NCBI GenBank assembly: GCA_016789705.1 | Contig: JAEUQR010000187.1 | Location: 1 to 48,434, forward strand | Reading direction: 5' to 3' | DNA: 48,434 nt | DNA from: Acidobacteriota bacterium | GTDB taxonomy: Bacteria; Acidobacteriota; Vicinamibacteria; Vicinamibacterales; UBA2999 | The notes under the pieces: generated by a model | What the model was told of the DNA's origin: nothing | What the model saw: only the letters and a program-made list of their open reading frames with translations | The model's database searches: none | Shown: piece by piece, positions 1-8,469 of the stretch | Layout: every line of letters begins with the position of its first letter | Numbering within the stretch: position 1 is the first letter of the stretch | Translations under genes and position numbers: made by a program

Positions 1-1587
1 GGACTTCCCCTGCTCCATGAGGGCATTGGCCTTCAGGAAGCCGGCCTTGAGTGCTTCGGGATGATCGGGCGCGAGCGTCGCGGCCTGGGCCAGCGCCTTC
101 GAGGCGACGTCACCGAACTCCGCCGACTGACCGAACCCGCGCAGTCCGTCGGCGACGAGATTCAGCAGCCGCACGCGTGTCGCGACCGGCGCCTGCATGG
201 TCTCCACGTCCCGGCCGGCGCGGCGCAACAGATCCACGACGAGCAGGTCGGAGCCGCTGTCGTTGCCGTCCACGTTGGCCCGACGCAGCATCGACGTGAT
301 GAAGACCTCGGTGCTGGCCGCCTGCGCGTCGGCCTCGCGCGCCTGTTGGGTCTGCCGGTAGGCCACGCCTGCCGCCGTGCCGACCGCGAGTATCACGCCG
401 GCTGCCACGGCGACCGGCACGCGGTGGCGTCGCAGGAACCTGCTCGCGCGATACGTCCAGCGGTCGGGTTGCGCGAGCACCGGGCGTCCGTCGAGCCAGC
501 GGCGTAGATCGTCGGCGAAGGCCGCGACGCTCTCGTAACGCTCGGCGGCGGGCTTGCGCAGCGCCTTGCGCAGGATCGAATCGAGGTCGCCGGCAAGCGC
601 GCGACGCCGCTCCGCGGACGCCGCCACGCGGCTGGCCGCGACCGGTTCGGCGTGCAGGATGGCCTCTTCGAGCGCGCCGGCCGTCTCGCGCGGCAGATCG
701 TAAGGACGCCGCCCCGTGAGCAGTTCGAACGTGAGCACGCCGAGCGAGTAGACGTCGGTCGCAACGCCGAGCGGACGCCGCTCCACCTGCTCCGGCGACG
801 CGTAGGCGAGCGTGAGCGCGCGACCGCCGTCTTCGGTGAGGCCATCGCGCTCGTCGCCGCCTTCGTCGACGAGCGCGGCGATCCCGAAGTCGAGCAGGCG
901 CGCGCGGCCTTCGCGGTCCACGAGCACGTTCGAGGGTTTCAGGTCGCGATGAATGACGAGCGCGCCGTGCGCGTAGGCCACGGCCGAGGCCACCTGCAGC
1001 ACGAGCCGCACGACGGCGCGCGTGTCGAGCCGCTCGTCGACGACGTAGGCGTCGATGGGGCGGCCCTCCACGAACTCCATCGCCAGATACGGCTCGCCGC
1101 TCGCCGCCACGCCGGCGTCGTACAGCCGCGCGATGTGCGGATGCTCCAGGCGGCCGAGGATGGCGCGCTCACGCGCCAGGCGTTCGGCCAGTCCGCGCCG
1201 GTGCGCGAGCCCGAGGGGCAGCTTGATGGCGACGGCGCGTTCGAGCAGGCCGTCGGCGCGCTCGGCAAGCCACACCACGCCCTGGCCGCCGCGCGCGAGC
1301 TGGCGCACCAGTCGGTAGGCGCCGATGAGCGCGCCGGCCTCGAACGCGGCCGGCGCCTCGACGGCGTCTCCGGCATCGACGTCGATCGCCGGCATCGTCG
1401 CGAGGAACTCGTCGAAGGCTTCGGATGCGACCGCGTCGAGCATCGCCTTCAGGCGCGGCTTGAACGCCTCGTACTCAGTCGTGAGCTGGTCGAGCCAGGT
1501 CGTGCGCGCGGACGGCTCGAGCGCGAGCGCTTCGTCCACCAGCCGGTTGAGCGTGCGCAGCGTCTCGATGTCGTGCTTCTCTGTCAC
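1..1587 (-). CDS. Membrane-anchored Ser/Thr protein kinase, C-terminus beyond the window
   Basis: Hanks-type kinase; 529 residues are visible and the frame is still open at base 1. The kinase domain spans about residues 91-365: glycine loop ARGGQGVVW (98-106), ATP-anchoring Lys122 in VAIK, HRDLKPSN (213-220) with catalytic Asp215, DFG at 233-235, and an SPEQ motif. An N-terminal helical region of about 90 residues precedes it. One membrane segment lies at about 390-410, so the kinase is cytoplasmic and what follows (helical, TPR-like) is extracytoplasmic. The GTG start overlaps the sigma factor stop (GTGA), giving translational coupling. By analogy with known kinase-linked ECF factors it probably phosphorylates or otherwise controls the sigma factor next door; that is inference. 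Confidence 0.93.
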   Translation of the reverse strand, partial: MTEKHDIETLRTLNRLVDEALALEPSARTTWLDQLTTEYEAFKPRLKAMLDAVASEAFDEFLATMPAIDVDAGDAVEAPAAFEAGALIGAYRLVRQLARGGQGVVWLAERADGLLERAVAIKLPLGLAHRRGLAERLARERAILGRLEHPHIARLYDAGVAASGEPYLAMEFVEGRPIDAYVVDERLDTRAVVRLVLQVASAVAYAHGALVIHRDLKPSNVLVDREGRARLLDFGIAALVDEGGDERDGLTEDGGRALTLAYASPEQVERRPLGVATDVYSLGVLTFELLTGRRPYDLPRETAGALEEAILHAEPVAASRVAASAERRRALAGDLDSILRKALRKPAAERYESVAAFADDLRRWLDGRPVLAQPDRWTYRASRFLRRHRVPVAVAAGVILAVGTAAGVAYRQTQQAREADAQAASTEVFITSMLRRANVDGNDSGSDLLVVDLLRRAGRDVETMQAPVATRVRLLNLVADGLRGFGQSAEFGDVASKALAQAATLAPDHPEALKAGFLKANALMEQGKS

Positions 1588-2147
1588 CGCAGCATCTCCG
1601 CCAGCATCAGACGAGCGCGCTCCCAGTCGCGGCGCACCGTGCGCTCGGTGACGCCGAGCGCCGCGGCGGCCTCCACCTCGGTCATCCCGGCGAAGAAGCG
1701 CATCTCGACCACGTGCGCGGCGCGCGCGTCCACCTCGGCGAACGCGGTGAGCGCGTCGTGCACGCGCAGCACGAGGTCCTCGCCGCGCCCGGTGGCCGGC
1801 AGGTCGAGATCGGTCGAGAGCGTCACGTCGTCCACATCCCCGCCGCGCCGTGCCGCCTTGCGCCGGCGCACCAGATCCACGATCACCGATCGCATCACCT
1901 TCGACGCCCAGCGCCGGAAGTGCACTTCGTCCTCGAGCTTCAGGTCGCCGGCCTGCACGAAGCGCAGATACGCCTCGTGCACGACGAGCGACGTGTCGAT
2001 GGTGGGGGTGCGGACGTGCCCGCGCAGCCGCGCATGCGCGAGACGGCGAAGCACCGGGTAGCTGGCGGCGAACACGGCATCGGCCGCCTCGCTGTCGCCC
2101 TCACCCGCACGCTGCAGCAGGGTGGTCAGCTGGCCGATGCGTTGCAC
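1584..2147 (-). CDS. ECF-type RNA polymerase sigma factor (Sig-70 X6-like)
   Basis: 187-residue extracytoplasmic-function sigma factor. Region 2 is at about residues 25-95 (SLVVHEAYLRF, then RRWASKVMRSVIVDLVRRR, the -10 recognition helix) and region 4 at about 130-185 (VEMRFFAGMTEVEAAAALGVTERTVRRDWERAR, helix-turn-helix binding the -35). The pattern matches the X6-type family common in Acidobacteria and Planctomycetes. No anti-sigma gene is visible; the overlapping downstream Ser/Thr kinase is the likely partner. The GTG start lies 6 nt after a TATAAC box, suggesting leaderless translation. Targets cannot be read from the sequence. Confidence 0.92.
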   Translation of the reverse strand: MQRIGQLTTLLQRAGEGDSEAADAVFAASYPVLRRLAHARLRGHVRTPTIDTSLVVHEAYLRFVQAGDLKLEDEVHFRRWASKVMRSVIVDLVRRRKAARRGGDVDDVTLSTDLDLPATGRGEDLVLRVHDALTAFAEVDARAAHVVEMRFFAGMTEVEAAAALGVTERTVRRDWERARLMLAEMLR

Positions 2148-2153
2148 GGCTCA

Positions 2154-2159
2154 GTTATA
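2154..2159 (-). promoter_or_regulatory. -10 box TATAAC of the sigma-kinase operon
   Basis: TATAAC on the minus strand ends 6 nt before the GTG of the sigma factor, so transcription would start at or next to the start codon. No Shine-Dalgarno sequence lies between. Confidence 0.5.
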
Positions 2160-2227
2160 GCAGCCCTGCCCCCGTTTCCGCGCGTCCTGCCGCCCTGACG
2201 ACCTCGATGTCGAGGAGCCGTGGTGCA

Positions 2228-2251
2228 GGCCCGGGCAATCGCGCCCGGGCC
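2228..2251 (-). terminator. Hairpin downstream of the S74 protein gene
   Basis: Perfect 9-bp inverted repeat GGCCCGGGC / GCCCGGGCC with a 6-nt loop, 19 bases beyond the stop of the S74 gene. No U-tract follows on the minus strand, so intrinsic termination is uncertain; it could instead protect the 3' end. Confidence 0.4.
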
Positions 2252-2269
2252 CGCCGGCGTCTTCGTGTC

Positions 2270-4156
2270 TCAGCGCTCGCGCAGGGCGAGCGTGGCGCGC
2301 AGCTCCGCCACCGCGGCTTCGAGCGCCGCCGTGCGGCTCGACTCAGCACGGAGCGCCGCCTGCAGACGCTGCACTTCGGCGAGGAGCAGCGACGGCAGCA
2401 CGTGGTACTTCACGGTGGCGGGGTCGCCCTTCTCGTCGTAGGCAACGAGCTCCGGCAGCACCTGCTCCACTTCCTCGGCGATGAGCCCGTACTGCACGGG
2501 CGTGGAGCCATCCGCGAACGGCTGCTTGTAGCGGAACGACACCGGCCGCAGCCGCGACACGGCAGCCGTCACGTCCGCCGGCAGGTCCTGGATGTCGAAC
2601 TTGGTCTTCGCGCTCGACGAGACCGTGCCGAGCTGCCCGGCGCTGTCGACCACGACCGGCACGGCATTGTTGAGCGCGGTCGTCACGCCGCTGATGCCGC
2701 GGATGAAGGCCCGCGTCTGGGAGGTGTCGCCGATGCGGATGGTGGCGCTCTCGGTTGGCGTGCCGCCGCCACTGCCGATGTAGATGTTGTCACTCCCCGA
2801 GGTCAGGGCCCCGCCGGCGTTGTTGCCGATGGCGATATTCGAGTCGCCGGCCGCGAGCTGCCAGAACGCGTAAGCGCCGAGGCCGGTGTTGGCGGTGCCC
2901 AGCGCCGTCTGCAAGGCGTTGTAACCGGCCGCGATGTTCGAGGACCCGGTCGCGTTGTCACGCAACGCGTTACGACCGAGTGCCGTGTTCCCGGCTCCTG
3001 TGGTGTTGGCCTGCAGCGCCTGCGCCCCCACGGCGGTGCCGCCGCTCATGGTCGAGTTCTGCAGGGCGTTCCACCCGACGGCCGTACTGAAGCTGGTGGT
3101 CGTCGCGTCGACCAGGGCGGAGGCCCCCACGGCCGTATTGCCGTTGGCGATGCCCGAGATGGCGGGCGCCGCGCCGCTGCCCACCGCGGTGTTCGTCGCC
3201 GAGAAGCGTTCGTGCGTGTGGTCGGACCGGGCCGCGTTGCTGGAGCTGCCCGAGCCAGCGAAGAGCACGCTGAGCGTGACGGTGGGCGAACTGCCGCCGC
3301 CGCTGAGGCCGGTGCCGGCCGTGACGGTGCCGATACCGCCGCCGGCGGCCACGTCGTCGACCTCGCAGGTGACGCTGCCGTTCGACGCGATGGCCCTGAT
3401 GGACTCGCCGGGCGAGCAGGCTCCGGTGAGGCGCGCCTGCACCACTGCGGGATCGACATTCAGGGTGACGTTGCCCGACGGGCCGCCGCCAAGCAGCCCC
3501 AACCCCGCCGTGACGCCGGTGATGTCGCCGGTGCCCCCGGCGGCGACGGCGGTGCAGACGACGGAACCGTCGGCGTTCACGCTGGTCATGAGCTGATTGG
3601 CCGGGCAGGCGCCGCTCACGCGAGCCTGCACCTCAGCCGTGTTGACGTCGGCGAGACCAATCGTCCCGTCGAGGATCTTGCCGCCTGTCACCGCCCCGTC
3701 CGCGATCTTCGCGCTCGTGACGGCGCCGTTCGGAATCCCGGCCGACGCCAGCGGACGCGGCGAGCCCGTCGGAGCCGCCGGCGCGAACACGAACGTGCCC
3801 GAGTTGCCGTGATCGTCCGTCCACGGACCGCCGAGCGTGCCCATGTCGATCGTGCCCTGCACGTGCACCGGCAGGCCGCCGGGCGAGGTCACGATCGTGA
3901 GGCCGATCCCCACCGTGCCGTTGGGATTGATGACGGCGAGACCGCGCGCCGTGGCCACGGTGGACGCCCCGCACTGGTTGTCGGTGCCGTCGAACGTGTA
4001 GACGGCGCCATCCTGCGAGGTCGTGAGGGACAGCACGTTGCAGTAGGGCGCGAGCTGCCAGGTGAAGACGCCCATCGGCACGGGCTGGGCGCTCGCGGGC
4101 CGCGCATGGAGCGACAAGGCCACGAGGAGGACGAGAGCGGCAAGGCGTCGAGTCAT
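2270..4156 (-). CDS. Secreted fibre-like protein with C-terminal peptidase S74 (intramolecular chaperone) domain
   Basis: 628 residues. The start ATG has AAGGAGG 5 nt upstream. A signal peptide ends near ASA-QP at about residue 23. The middle is Gly/Ala/Thr-rich, with two ADVNTAEVQARVSGAC-like stretches typical of fibre shafts, then a run of repeats of about 22 residues with a core like NTAxGxxALxxNTTG, resembling trimeric adhesin or tail-fibre heads. The last ~110 residues fit the S74 domain: SSAKTK with Ser-Lys five apart (the proposed autocleavage dyad), LRPVSFRYK, YGLIAEEVEQVLPELV, and a terminal coiled coil. In this family the domain helps trimer folding and then cuts itself off. The preceding small secreted gene ends 10 bases upstream. 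A surface structure is likely; function is unknown. Confidence 0.82.
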   Translation of the reverse strand: MTRRLAALVLLVALSLHARPASAQPVPMGVFTWQLAPYCNVLSLTTSQDGAVYTFDGTDNQCGASTVATARGLAVINPNGTVGIGLTIVTSPGGLPVHVQGTIDMGTLGGPWTDDHGNSGTFVFAPAAPTGSPRPLASAGIPNGAVTSAKIADGAVTGGKILDGTIGLADVNTAEVQARVSGACPANQLMTSVNADGSVVCTAVAAGGTGDITGVTAGLGLLGGGPSGNVTLNVDPAVVQARLTGACSPGESIRAIASNGSVTCEVDDVAAGGGIGTVTAGTGLSGGGSSPTVTLSVLFAGSGSSSNAARSDHTHERFSATNTAVGSGAAPAISGIANGNTAVGASALVDATTTSFSTAVGWNALQNSTMSGGTAVGAQALQANTTGAGNTALGRNALRDNATGSSNIAAGYNALQTALGTANTGLGAYAFWQLAAGDSNIAIGNNAGGALTSGSDNIYIGSGGGTPTESATIRIGDTSQTRAFIRGISGVTTALNNAVPVVVDSAGQLGTVSSSAKTKFDIQDLPADVTAAVSRLRPVSFRYKQPFADGSTPVQYGLIAEEVEQVLPELVAYDEKGDPATVKYHVLPSLLLAEVQRLQAALRAESSRTAALEAAVAELRATLALRER

Positions 4157-4166
4157 GGGGGCCTCC

Positions 4167-4532
4167 TTAGCGCCGCACGGGCTGCAGAGTGAACCAGAAG
4201 GCCGCGTCGGCACTGAGCGTCACGACGGTCTGGTCGGCCGTGGAGAGAAGCGACGTCACCGTGGCTCCGCCGGTCACGGTCACCGACGGAACGACTGCCG
4301 GGATGGGGAACTGCCCCGCGTGCGAGATGGTGTAGGTCGAGCCCGCCTTGCTGTTCGTGCTGCTGCCCACGAGCGCGTAGAACATGAGCGGCATGCCGCC
4401 CTCGATCTGCACGGTGGTCGTGCCGCCGATGGTGCTCAGGACGTAGGTCGACGGGGTGATCGAGAGGGTGGGCTGGGCCAGCGCGGGGGCGGCGGTGCAG
4501 CACAGGGCGAGCACCAGAACGGCGGAACGCAT
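4167..4532 (-). CDS. Small secreted protein of unknown function
   Basis: 121 residues with a clear signal peptide (MRSAVLVLALCCTAAPALA, cleavage at ALA-QP). The mature part is a ~100-residue Thr/Ser/Val-rich beta domain (LSITPSTYVLSTIGG..., VTVTGGATVTSLLST), like an Ig-type or invasin-type fold. TGGAGG stands 6 nt before the ATG. It is the first gene of a two-gene unit with the S74 fibre-like protein, 10 nt apart, which suggests a shared surface role. I do not recognise a named family. Confidence 0.75.
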   Translation of the reverse strand: MRSAVLVLALCCTAAPALAQPTLSITPSTYVLSTIGGTTTVQIEGGMPLMFYALVGSSTNSKAGSTYTISHAGQFPIPAVVPSVTVTGGATVTSLLSTADQTVVTLSADAAFWFTLQPVRR

Positions 4533-4651
4533 CGGAACCTCCAGAGGGCCGGCCGCAGCCAGCCAGGCAATCGGGTCTCAGTTCCTCCTACGCAAATCAC
4601 CCGCTCGATCCGGACATGCCCCGCCGGCCGCGCCGGCGGCGCGCCCGCCGA

Positions 4652-4681
4652 TTGCCAGCCGGCGGGGGTTTCGGCTATCCT
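4652..4681 (+). promoter_or_regulatory. Promoter of the his leader and operon
   Basis: TTGCCA (4652-4657), 18-nt spacer, TATCCT (4676-4681). Transcription would start near 4688-4690, immediately before the GTG of the leader peptide at 4691, giving an almost leaderless leader transcript. Confidence 0.6.
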
Positions 4682-4690
4682 CACGGGGTC

Positions 4691-4762
4691 GTGTTCGCGC
4701 TCCACCACGTGCATCATGTCCATCACCATGCCGCCTTCGGGCCGGCCGGACTGCACGTGTAG
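4691..4762 (+). CDS. hisL: Histidine operon leader peptide
   Basis: 23-codon open frame from GTG to TAG with eight His codons: MFALHHVHHVHHHAAFGPA, then GLHV. Seven of the eight fall within nine consecutive codons at 4703-4729. It lies between the promoter and a strong terminator 135-209 bases upstream of hisI, exactly where an attenuator leader peptide is expected. Codons 2-4 of the His run also form the 5' arm of the first RNA hairpin. There is no good Shine-Dalgarno sequence, and the GTG sits about 9 nt after the -10 box, so it is probably translated leaderless. Such peptides report on charged tRNA-His by ribosome stalling. Confidence 0.85.
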   Translation: MFALHHVHHVHHHAAFGPAGLHV

Positions 4763-4829
4763 CCACAGACACGAACCAGCGTTCACACCAGAACCTGAGC
4801 AGCCCCGCCGGAATCCGGCGGGGTTTTTT
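4706..4829 (+). promoter_or_regulatory. his attenuator: three mutually exclusive RNA pairings
   Basis: Segment 1 CACGUGCA (4706-4713, inside the His codons) is fully complementary to segment 2 UGCACGUG (4752-4759). Segment 2, extended to 4742-4754, pairs with 4799-4811 (11 of 13 positions), which covers the whole rising arm of the terminator. That arm also pairs with 4815-4823 to form the terminator. Expected logic: a ribosome stalled at His codons blocks 1:2, lets 2:3 form, and the operon is read through; with enough His-tRNA, 1:2 and the terminator form. The pairings are visible in sequence; the regulation is inferred. Confidence 0.75.
4803..4829 (+). terminator. Intrinsic terminator of the his attenuator
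   Basis: Perfect 9-bp stem CCCCGCCGG / CCGGCGGGG with a 3-nt loop (AAT), followed by six T residues (4824-4829). It stands 68 bases before hisI and after the His-rich leader, so it is a conditional rather than final terminator. Confidence 0.85.
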
Positions 4830-4897
4830 GTTTGTGCGCGCCCCGCGGAATCCGGTCCGACTCATCCACGCGAACGACCGAGACGAAGGAACGACCG

Positions 4898-5236
4898 ATG
4901 ACCCTGGACTTCACGAAACTGGACGGCCTCGTGCCCGCCGTGGTGCAGGACCACGAAACCGGCGAAGTGCTGATGGTGGGCTTCATGAACGACGAGGCCT
5001 GGGCCATCACGCGGCGCATCGGCTACGTCACGTTCTACAGCCGCACGCGCAACACGCTCTGGACCAAGGGCGAGACCTCGGGCAACCGCCTGGCGGTGAA
5101 GCAGATCCTGGTGGACTGCGACGACGACACCGTGCTCGTGAAGGCGGTGCGTGAGGGCGACGGCAACGTCTGCCACACCGGCGCCCGCACCTGCTTCAAC
5201 ACCGAAGTGACCGACTGGACGGAGGCGGCGCGATGA
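4898..5236 (+). CDS. hisI: Phosphoribosyl-AMP cyclohydrolase
   Basis: Opens the imidazole-side ring of phosphoribosyl-AMP, third step of histidine synthesis. 112 residues, the usual size of a single-domain HisI; there is no fused HisE pyrophosphatase. Visible motifs: [16 protein letters not shown], the Mg-binding DCDDD and the Zn-binding CHTGARTC. The start is the ATG of MTLDF, with GAAGGA 7 nt upstream; longer in-frame starts run into the attenuator. It is first in the his operon and its TGA overlaps the hisG ATG (ATGA). Confidence 0.97.
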   Translation: MTLDFTKLDGLVPAVVQDHETGEVLMVGFMNDEAWAITRRIGYVTFYSRTRNTLWTKGETSGNRLAVKQILVDCDDDTVLVKAVREGDGNVCHTGARTCFNTEVTDWTEAAR

Positions 5237-6123
5237 GCACGCTGAAACTGGGTATCCCCAAGGGCTCGCTCGAGGAGTCCACCGTGGCGCTCTTCCGGCG
5301 CGCCGGCTACGAGATCCGCACGAGCTCGCGTTCGTACTTCCCCACCATCGACGACCCCGACATCGAGTGCATGCTCATCCGCGCGCAGGAGATGGCGCGC
5401 TACGTGAGTGACGGCGTGCTCGACGCCGGCCTCACCGGCATGGACTGGATCGAGGAACACGCCATCGGCCACCCGGAGCAGCCGCCGCTCGTGCCGGTGT
5501 GCGACCTCGTCTACTCGAAGCAGAGCTTCGGCAAGGTCAAGTGGGTGCTCGCCGTGCCGGAAGACTCGCCGGTGCGGAAGGCCGAAGACCTGGCGGGCAA
5601 GCGCATCGCCACCGAGCTCGTGCGGTTCACGAAGCACTGGTTCGAGCAGAAGGGCACGGCGGTGGACGTCGAGTTCTCGTGGGGCGCCACCGAAGTGAAG
5701 CCGCCGGTGCTGGCCGACGCCATCGTCGAGGCCACGGAAACGGGGTCGACGCTGCGCGCCAACCGGCTTCGGATCGTCGAGACGCTCATGGAGAGCAACA
5801 CGCGGCTCGTGGCGAATCCGGCCGTGATGGCCGATGCCTGGAAGCGCGAGAAGATCGAGACGCTCGCCCTGCTGCTCAAGGCCGCGATTGCCGCGCAGGG
5901 GCGGGTGGGCCTGATGCTGAACGTGAAGCGCACGGACCTCGACGCCGTCATCGCCCAGCTCCCTGCCCTGCAGCGTCCCACGATTTCGTCACTCTCCGAC
6001 GCCGACTGGGTGGCCGTGAACACCATCGTCGAAGAGAAGACGGTGCGCACGCTGATTCCGCGCCTCAAGGCCGCCGGCGGCCAGGGCATCGTCGAATATC
6101 CGCTCAACAAGATCGTTCTCTAG
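5233..6123 (+). CDS. hisG: ATP phosphoribosyltransferase, long form
   Basis: First committed step: ATP + PRPP to phosphoribosyl-ATP. 296 residues, so the long form with a C-terminal regulatory domain (about residues 215-290, from [23 protein letters not shown]) that normally mediates histidine feedback and removes the need for HisZ, which is absent here. N-terminal [21 protein letters not shown] and DAGLTGMDW are typical; the PRPP loop is near [12 protein letters not shown]. The start overlaps the hisI stop by 4 nt. Confidence 0.97.
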   Translation: MSTLKLGIPKGSLEESTVALFRRAGYEIRTSSRSYFPTIDDPDIECMLIRAQEMARYVSDGVLDAGLTGMDWIEEHAIGHPEQPPLVPVCDLVYSKQSFGKVKWVLAVPEDSPVRKAEDLAGKRIATELVRFTKHWFEQKGTAVDVEFSWGATEVKPPVLADAIVEATETGSTLRANRLRIVETLMESNTRLVANPAVMADAWKREKIETLALLLKAAIAAQGRVGLMLNVKRTDLDAVIAQLPALQRPTISSLSDADWVAVNTIVEEKTVRTLIPRLKAAGGQGIVEYPLNKIVL

Positions 6124-6127
6124 ACCC

Positions 6128-7396
6128 ATGATCAAGATCGTTCATTCCACGAACCGCGCCGAAGTGATGGCGCTGCTGAAGCCCTCCGCCATCCGCGACC
6201 AGGCCACCGAAAAGAAGGCGGCCACGATCGTCGAGCACGTGAAGAACGGCGGCGACGAGGCGCTCAGGGCCTACGTGAAGGCGCTCGATGGATGGAGCGG
6301 GCCGCTCGAGGTCTCGCGCCGCCAGATCGAGGCCGGCGCGAAGAAGGCGCCAAAGGCGATTCGCGCGGCTCTGGCGCGGGCGGCCGACGCCATTCGCGAT
6401 GTGGCCTCGGCGCAGCGGCCGAAGGAATGGCGCATCCGCGTGGCGCCGGGGGTCAGCGTCGAGCAGCGTGTGATTCCGCTGGAACGTGTGGGGTGCTACG
6501 TGCCCGGCGGCCGCTACCCGCTGCCCTCGTCGCTGCTCATGACGGCGATTCCGGCGCGGGTCGCCGGTGTGCCCGAAGTGGTCGTGTGCAGCCCGTCGGT
6601 GGATCCGGTGGTGCTCGCCGCGGCCGTCGAGGCCGGCGCCGATCGGGTGTTCCGCATCGGCGGCGCACACGCGGTTGCGGCGATGGCCTACGGCACGAAG
6701 AGTGTGCCCCGCGTGAGCAAGATCGTGGGTCCGGGCAACCGCTGGGTCTCGGCGGCCAAGGCGCTCGTGGCGCAGGATTGCCCGATCGACTTCTACGCCG
6801 GCCCGTCCGAAATCCTGATCGTGGCCGACAGCGGACCGGCGGACTGGATCGCCGCGGACCTCATCGCCCAGGCCGAACACGACCCCGACGCCCGCGCCGT
6901 CTTCATCACCGCGAAGCTGTCGCTCGCGCGTGAGGTGGCCGAGGAAGTGGCCAGGCAACTGCCAGCGACGGGGCCGGCCGCCACGTCGCTCTGGAACCAC
7001 GGCGGCATCATCGTGACGAAGACGATGGACGAGGCGGTGGCGCTCGCCAACGACGCGGCCTCCGAACATCTCGTCGTGGATACGGAGGCCCGCGCGGGAC
7101 GCATCCGCAACGCCGGGGCCATCTTCATCGGTCCGTGGACGGCGCAGGTGGCCGGCGACTACGCCATCGGCTCGAACCACACGCTGCCCACGGCCGGTGT
7201 CGCCCGCGTGCGCGGCGGCCTGCACACGGCCGACTTCGTGAAGCTCGTCTCGGTGCAGCGCGTCACGAAGGCCGGACTCACCGCCATCGGCCCGGCGGTG
7301 GCGACGCTGGCGCGCGCCGAGGGCCTCGAAGGCCACGCGCGATCGATCGACGTCAGACTGGCCACGACCTCCGGAAAGAAGACGACACGGCGATGA
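6128..7396 (+). CDS. hisD: Histidinol dehydrogenase
   Basis: NAD- and zinc-dependent four-electron oxidation of histidinol to histidine, the last two steps. 422 residues, normal length. Signature stretches: RVGCYVPGGRYPLPSSLLM, KIVGPGNRWVSAAK, PSEILIVAD, AQAEHDPDA and SNHTLPTAGVARVRGGL, which carries the catalytic His351. It begins 4 nt after the hisG stop and its TGA overlaps the hisC ATG (ATGA). Confidence 0.97.
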   Translation: MIKIVHSTNRAEVMALLKPSAIRDQATEKKAATIVEHVKNGGDEALRAYVKALDGWSGPLEVSRRQIEAGAKKAPKAIRAALARAADAIRDVASAQRPKEWRIRVAPGVSVEQRVIPLERVGCYVPGGRYPLPSSLLMTAIPARVAGVPEVVVCSPSVDPVVLAAAVEAGADRVFRIGGAHAVAAMAYGTKSVPRVSKIVGPGNRWVSAAKALVAQDCPIDFYAGPSEILIVADSGPADWIAADLIAQAEHDPDARAVFITAKLSLAREVAEEVARQLPATGPAATSLWNHGGIIVTKTMDEAVALANDAASEHLVVDTEARAGRIRNAGAIFIGPWTAQVAGDYAIGSNHTLPTAGVARVRGGLHTADFVKLVSVQRVTKAGLTAIGPAVATLARAEGLEGHARSIDVRLATTSGKKTTRR

Positions 7397-8469
7397 GCAT
7401 CATCCAGGGAATGCCCAACCTCGGTCCGGGCCTGCGCCTGCACCTGAACGAAAACACCGCCGGCTGCTCACCCGCCGTGCTCGACGCGATTCACCGCGTG
7501 ACCGCGGAGGACGTGGCGACGTATCCGGACTACGAAGCGGCCGTGCGCGAAACGGCCAACCACATCGGCGCCGATCCCGACTGGGTGGCGCTCACGAATG
7601 GGCTCGACGACGGCCTGCTGCTCACGGCCATCGCGTACCTCATGCCGCGGGCGCCCGAGGGCCTCGTCGCCCAGGGCGCGCTGCCGATGGCGCCGAGCGG
7701 CCAGGCCGAGCAGATCCTCGTGCTGCCCACCTTCGAGCCGTACATCATCAACGCCAAAGCCCTCGGCGCGCGCACCATCGCAATCCCGTCGGATGCGGAC
7801 TTCGCCTTCCCGCTCGCCAGAGTGCTCGCCGCCATCTCGCCGAACACACGGCTCATCTTCATCAACACGCCCCACAATCCGAGCGGCCGGCCGGTGAGCG
7901 AGGCCGACATCCGCGCCGTCATCGCCGCGGCGCCGCACGCCGTCGTCTTCATCGACGAGGCGTACCACGACTTCCAGGGTGTGAATTACCTGTCGTTCAC
8001 GCGCGAGTTCCCGAACGTCATCGTGGGCCGCACGTTCTCGAAGGCCTACGGCCTGGCCGGCATTCGCGTGGGGCTGCTCGTGGGGCCGCCGGAGCTGCTG
8101 GCGCCAATCCGCTTCGTGATGCCGCTCTTCAACCTGAACGCCGTGGCCGTGGCGGCGCTGCGCGCGGCGATTGCCGACAGGCAGTTCATGCCGTGGTGCG
8201 TGGCGCAGGCGCTGGAATCCAAGGCGCTGCTCTATGAGGCGCTGACGCGGCTCGGCCTGCCGCACTGGAAGAGCGAGACCAACTTCGTGCTCGTGAACGC
8301 CGGCGACCGCCTGCCGGAATTCGTGAACGGCCTGCGCGCCAGAGGCGTGCTGGTGCGCGATCGCAGCAAGGAACACGGTTGCGCCGGCTGCTTCCGCATC
8401 ACGATGGGCCCGGTCGAGCACACGCGCGTGGCGATTGCCGCGCTGGAGGCGCTGTGCGCAAAGCCGTAA
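7393..8469 (+). CDS. hisC: Histidinol-phosphate aminotransferase
   Basis: PLP enzyme converting imidazole acetol phosphate to histidinol phosphate. 358 residues, class I/II aminotransferase fold. [18 protein letters not shown] near the N-terminus is the HisC substrate-loop pattern; [19 protein letters not shown] and [16 protein letters not shown] with the PLP Lys217 follow. The chosen ATG overlaps the hisD stop; an upstream in-frame start would lie inside hisD. An insert of about 15 residues ([20 protein letters not shown]) after the PLP-phosphate region is somewhat unusual. Confidence 0.95.
   Translation: MSIIQGMPNLGPGLRLHLNENTAGCSPAVLDAIHRVTAEDVATYPDYEAAVRETANHIGADPDWVALTNGLDDGLLLTAIAYLMPRAPEGLVAQGALPMAPSGQAEQILVLPTFEPYIINAKALGARTIAIPSDADFAFPLARVLAAISPNTRLIFINTPHNPSGRPVSEADIRAVIAAAPHAVVFIDEAYHDFQGVNYLSFTREFPNVIVGRTFSKAYGLAGIRVGLLVGPPELLAPIRFVMPLFNLNAVAVAALRAAIADRQFMPWCVAQALESKALLYEALTRLGLPHWKSETNFVLVNAGDRLPEFVNGLRARGVLVRDRSKEHGCAGCFRITMGPVEHTRVAIAALEALCAKP

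Noticed and set aside
2270..4156. Prophage origin of the S74 protein
   Set aside because: No tail, capsid, integrase or lysis genes nearby, and the protein has a bacterial signal peptide and a coupled secreted neighbour.
1850..4192. 780-codon plus-strand open frame opposite the S74 gene
   Set aside because: Arg/His/Gly-rich translation without domains, antisense to a gene with signal peptide, repeats and a Shine-Dalgarno site; a GC-rich shadow. The same applies to 13988-16195, 20485-22554, 25216-27549 and 43025-44716.
4619..4667. CCCCGCCGG and CCGGCGGGG upstream of the leader, identical to the terminator arms, as an alternative antiterminator
   Set aside because: They overlap or precede the best promoter (4652-4681), so they would not be transcribed with the leader; the pairing within 4742-4811 explains attenuation without them. 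The 9-mers are the kind of GC-rich word frequent here.
4560..4800. T-box or other riboswitch upstream of hisI
   Set aside because: No T-box consensus or known aptamer core visible; the His-rich leader frame and pairings give a simpler explanation.
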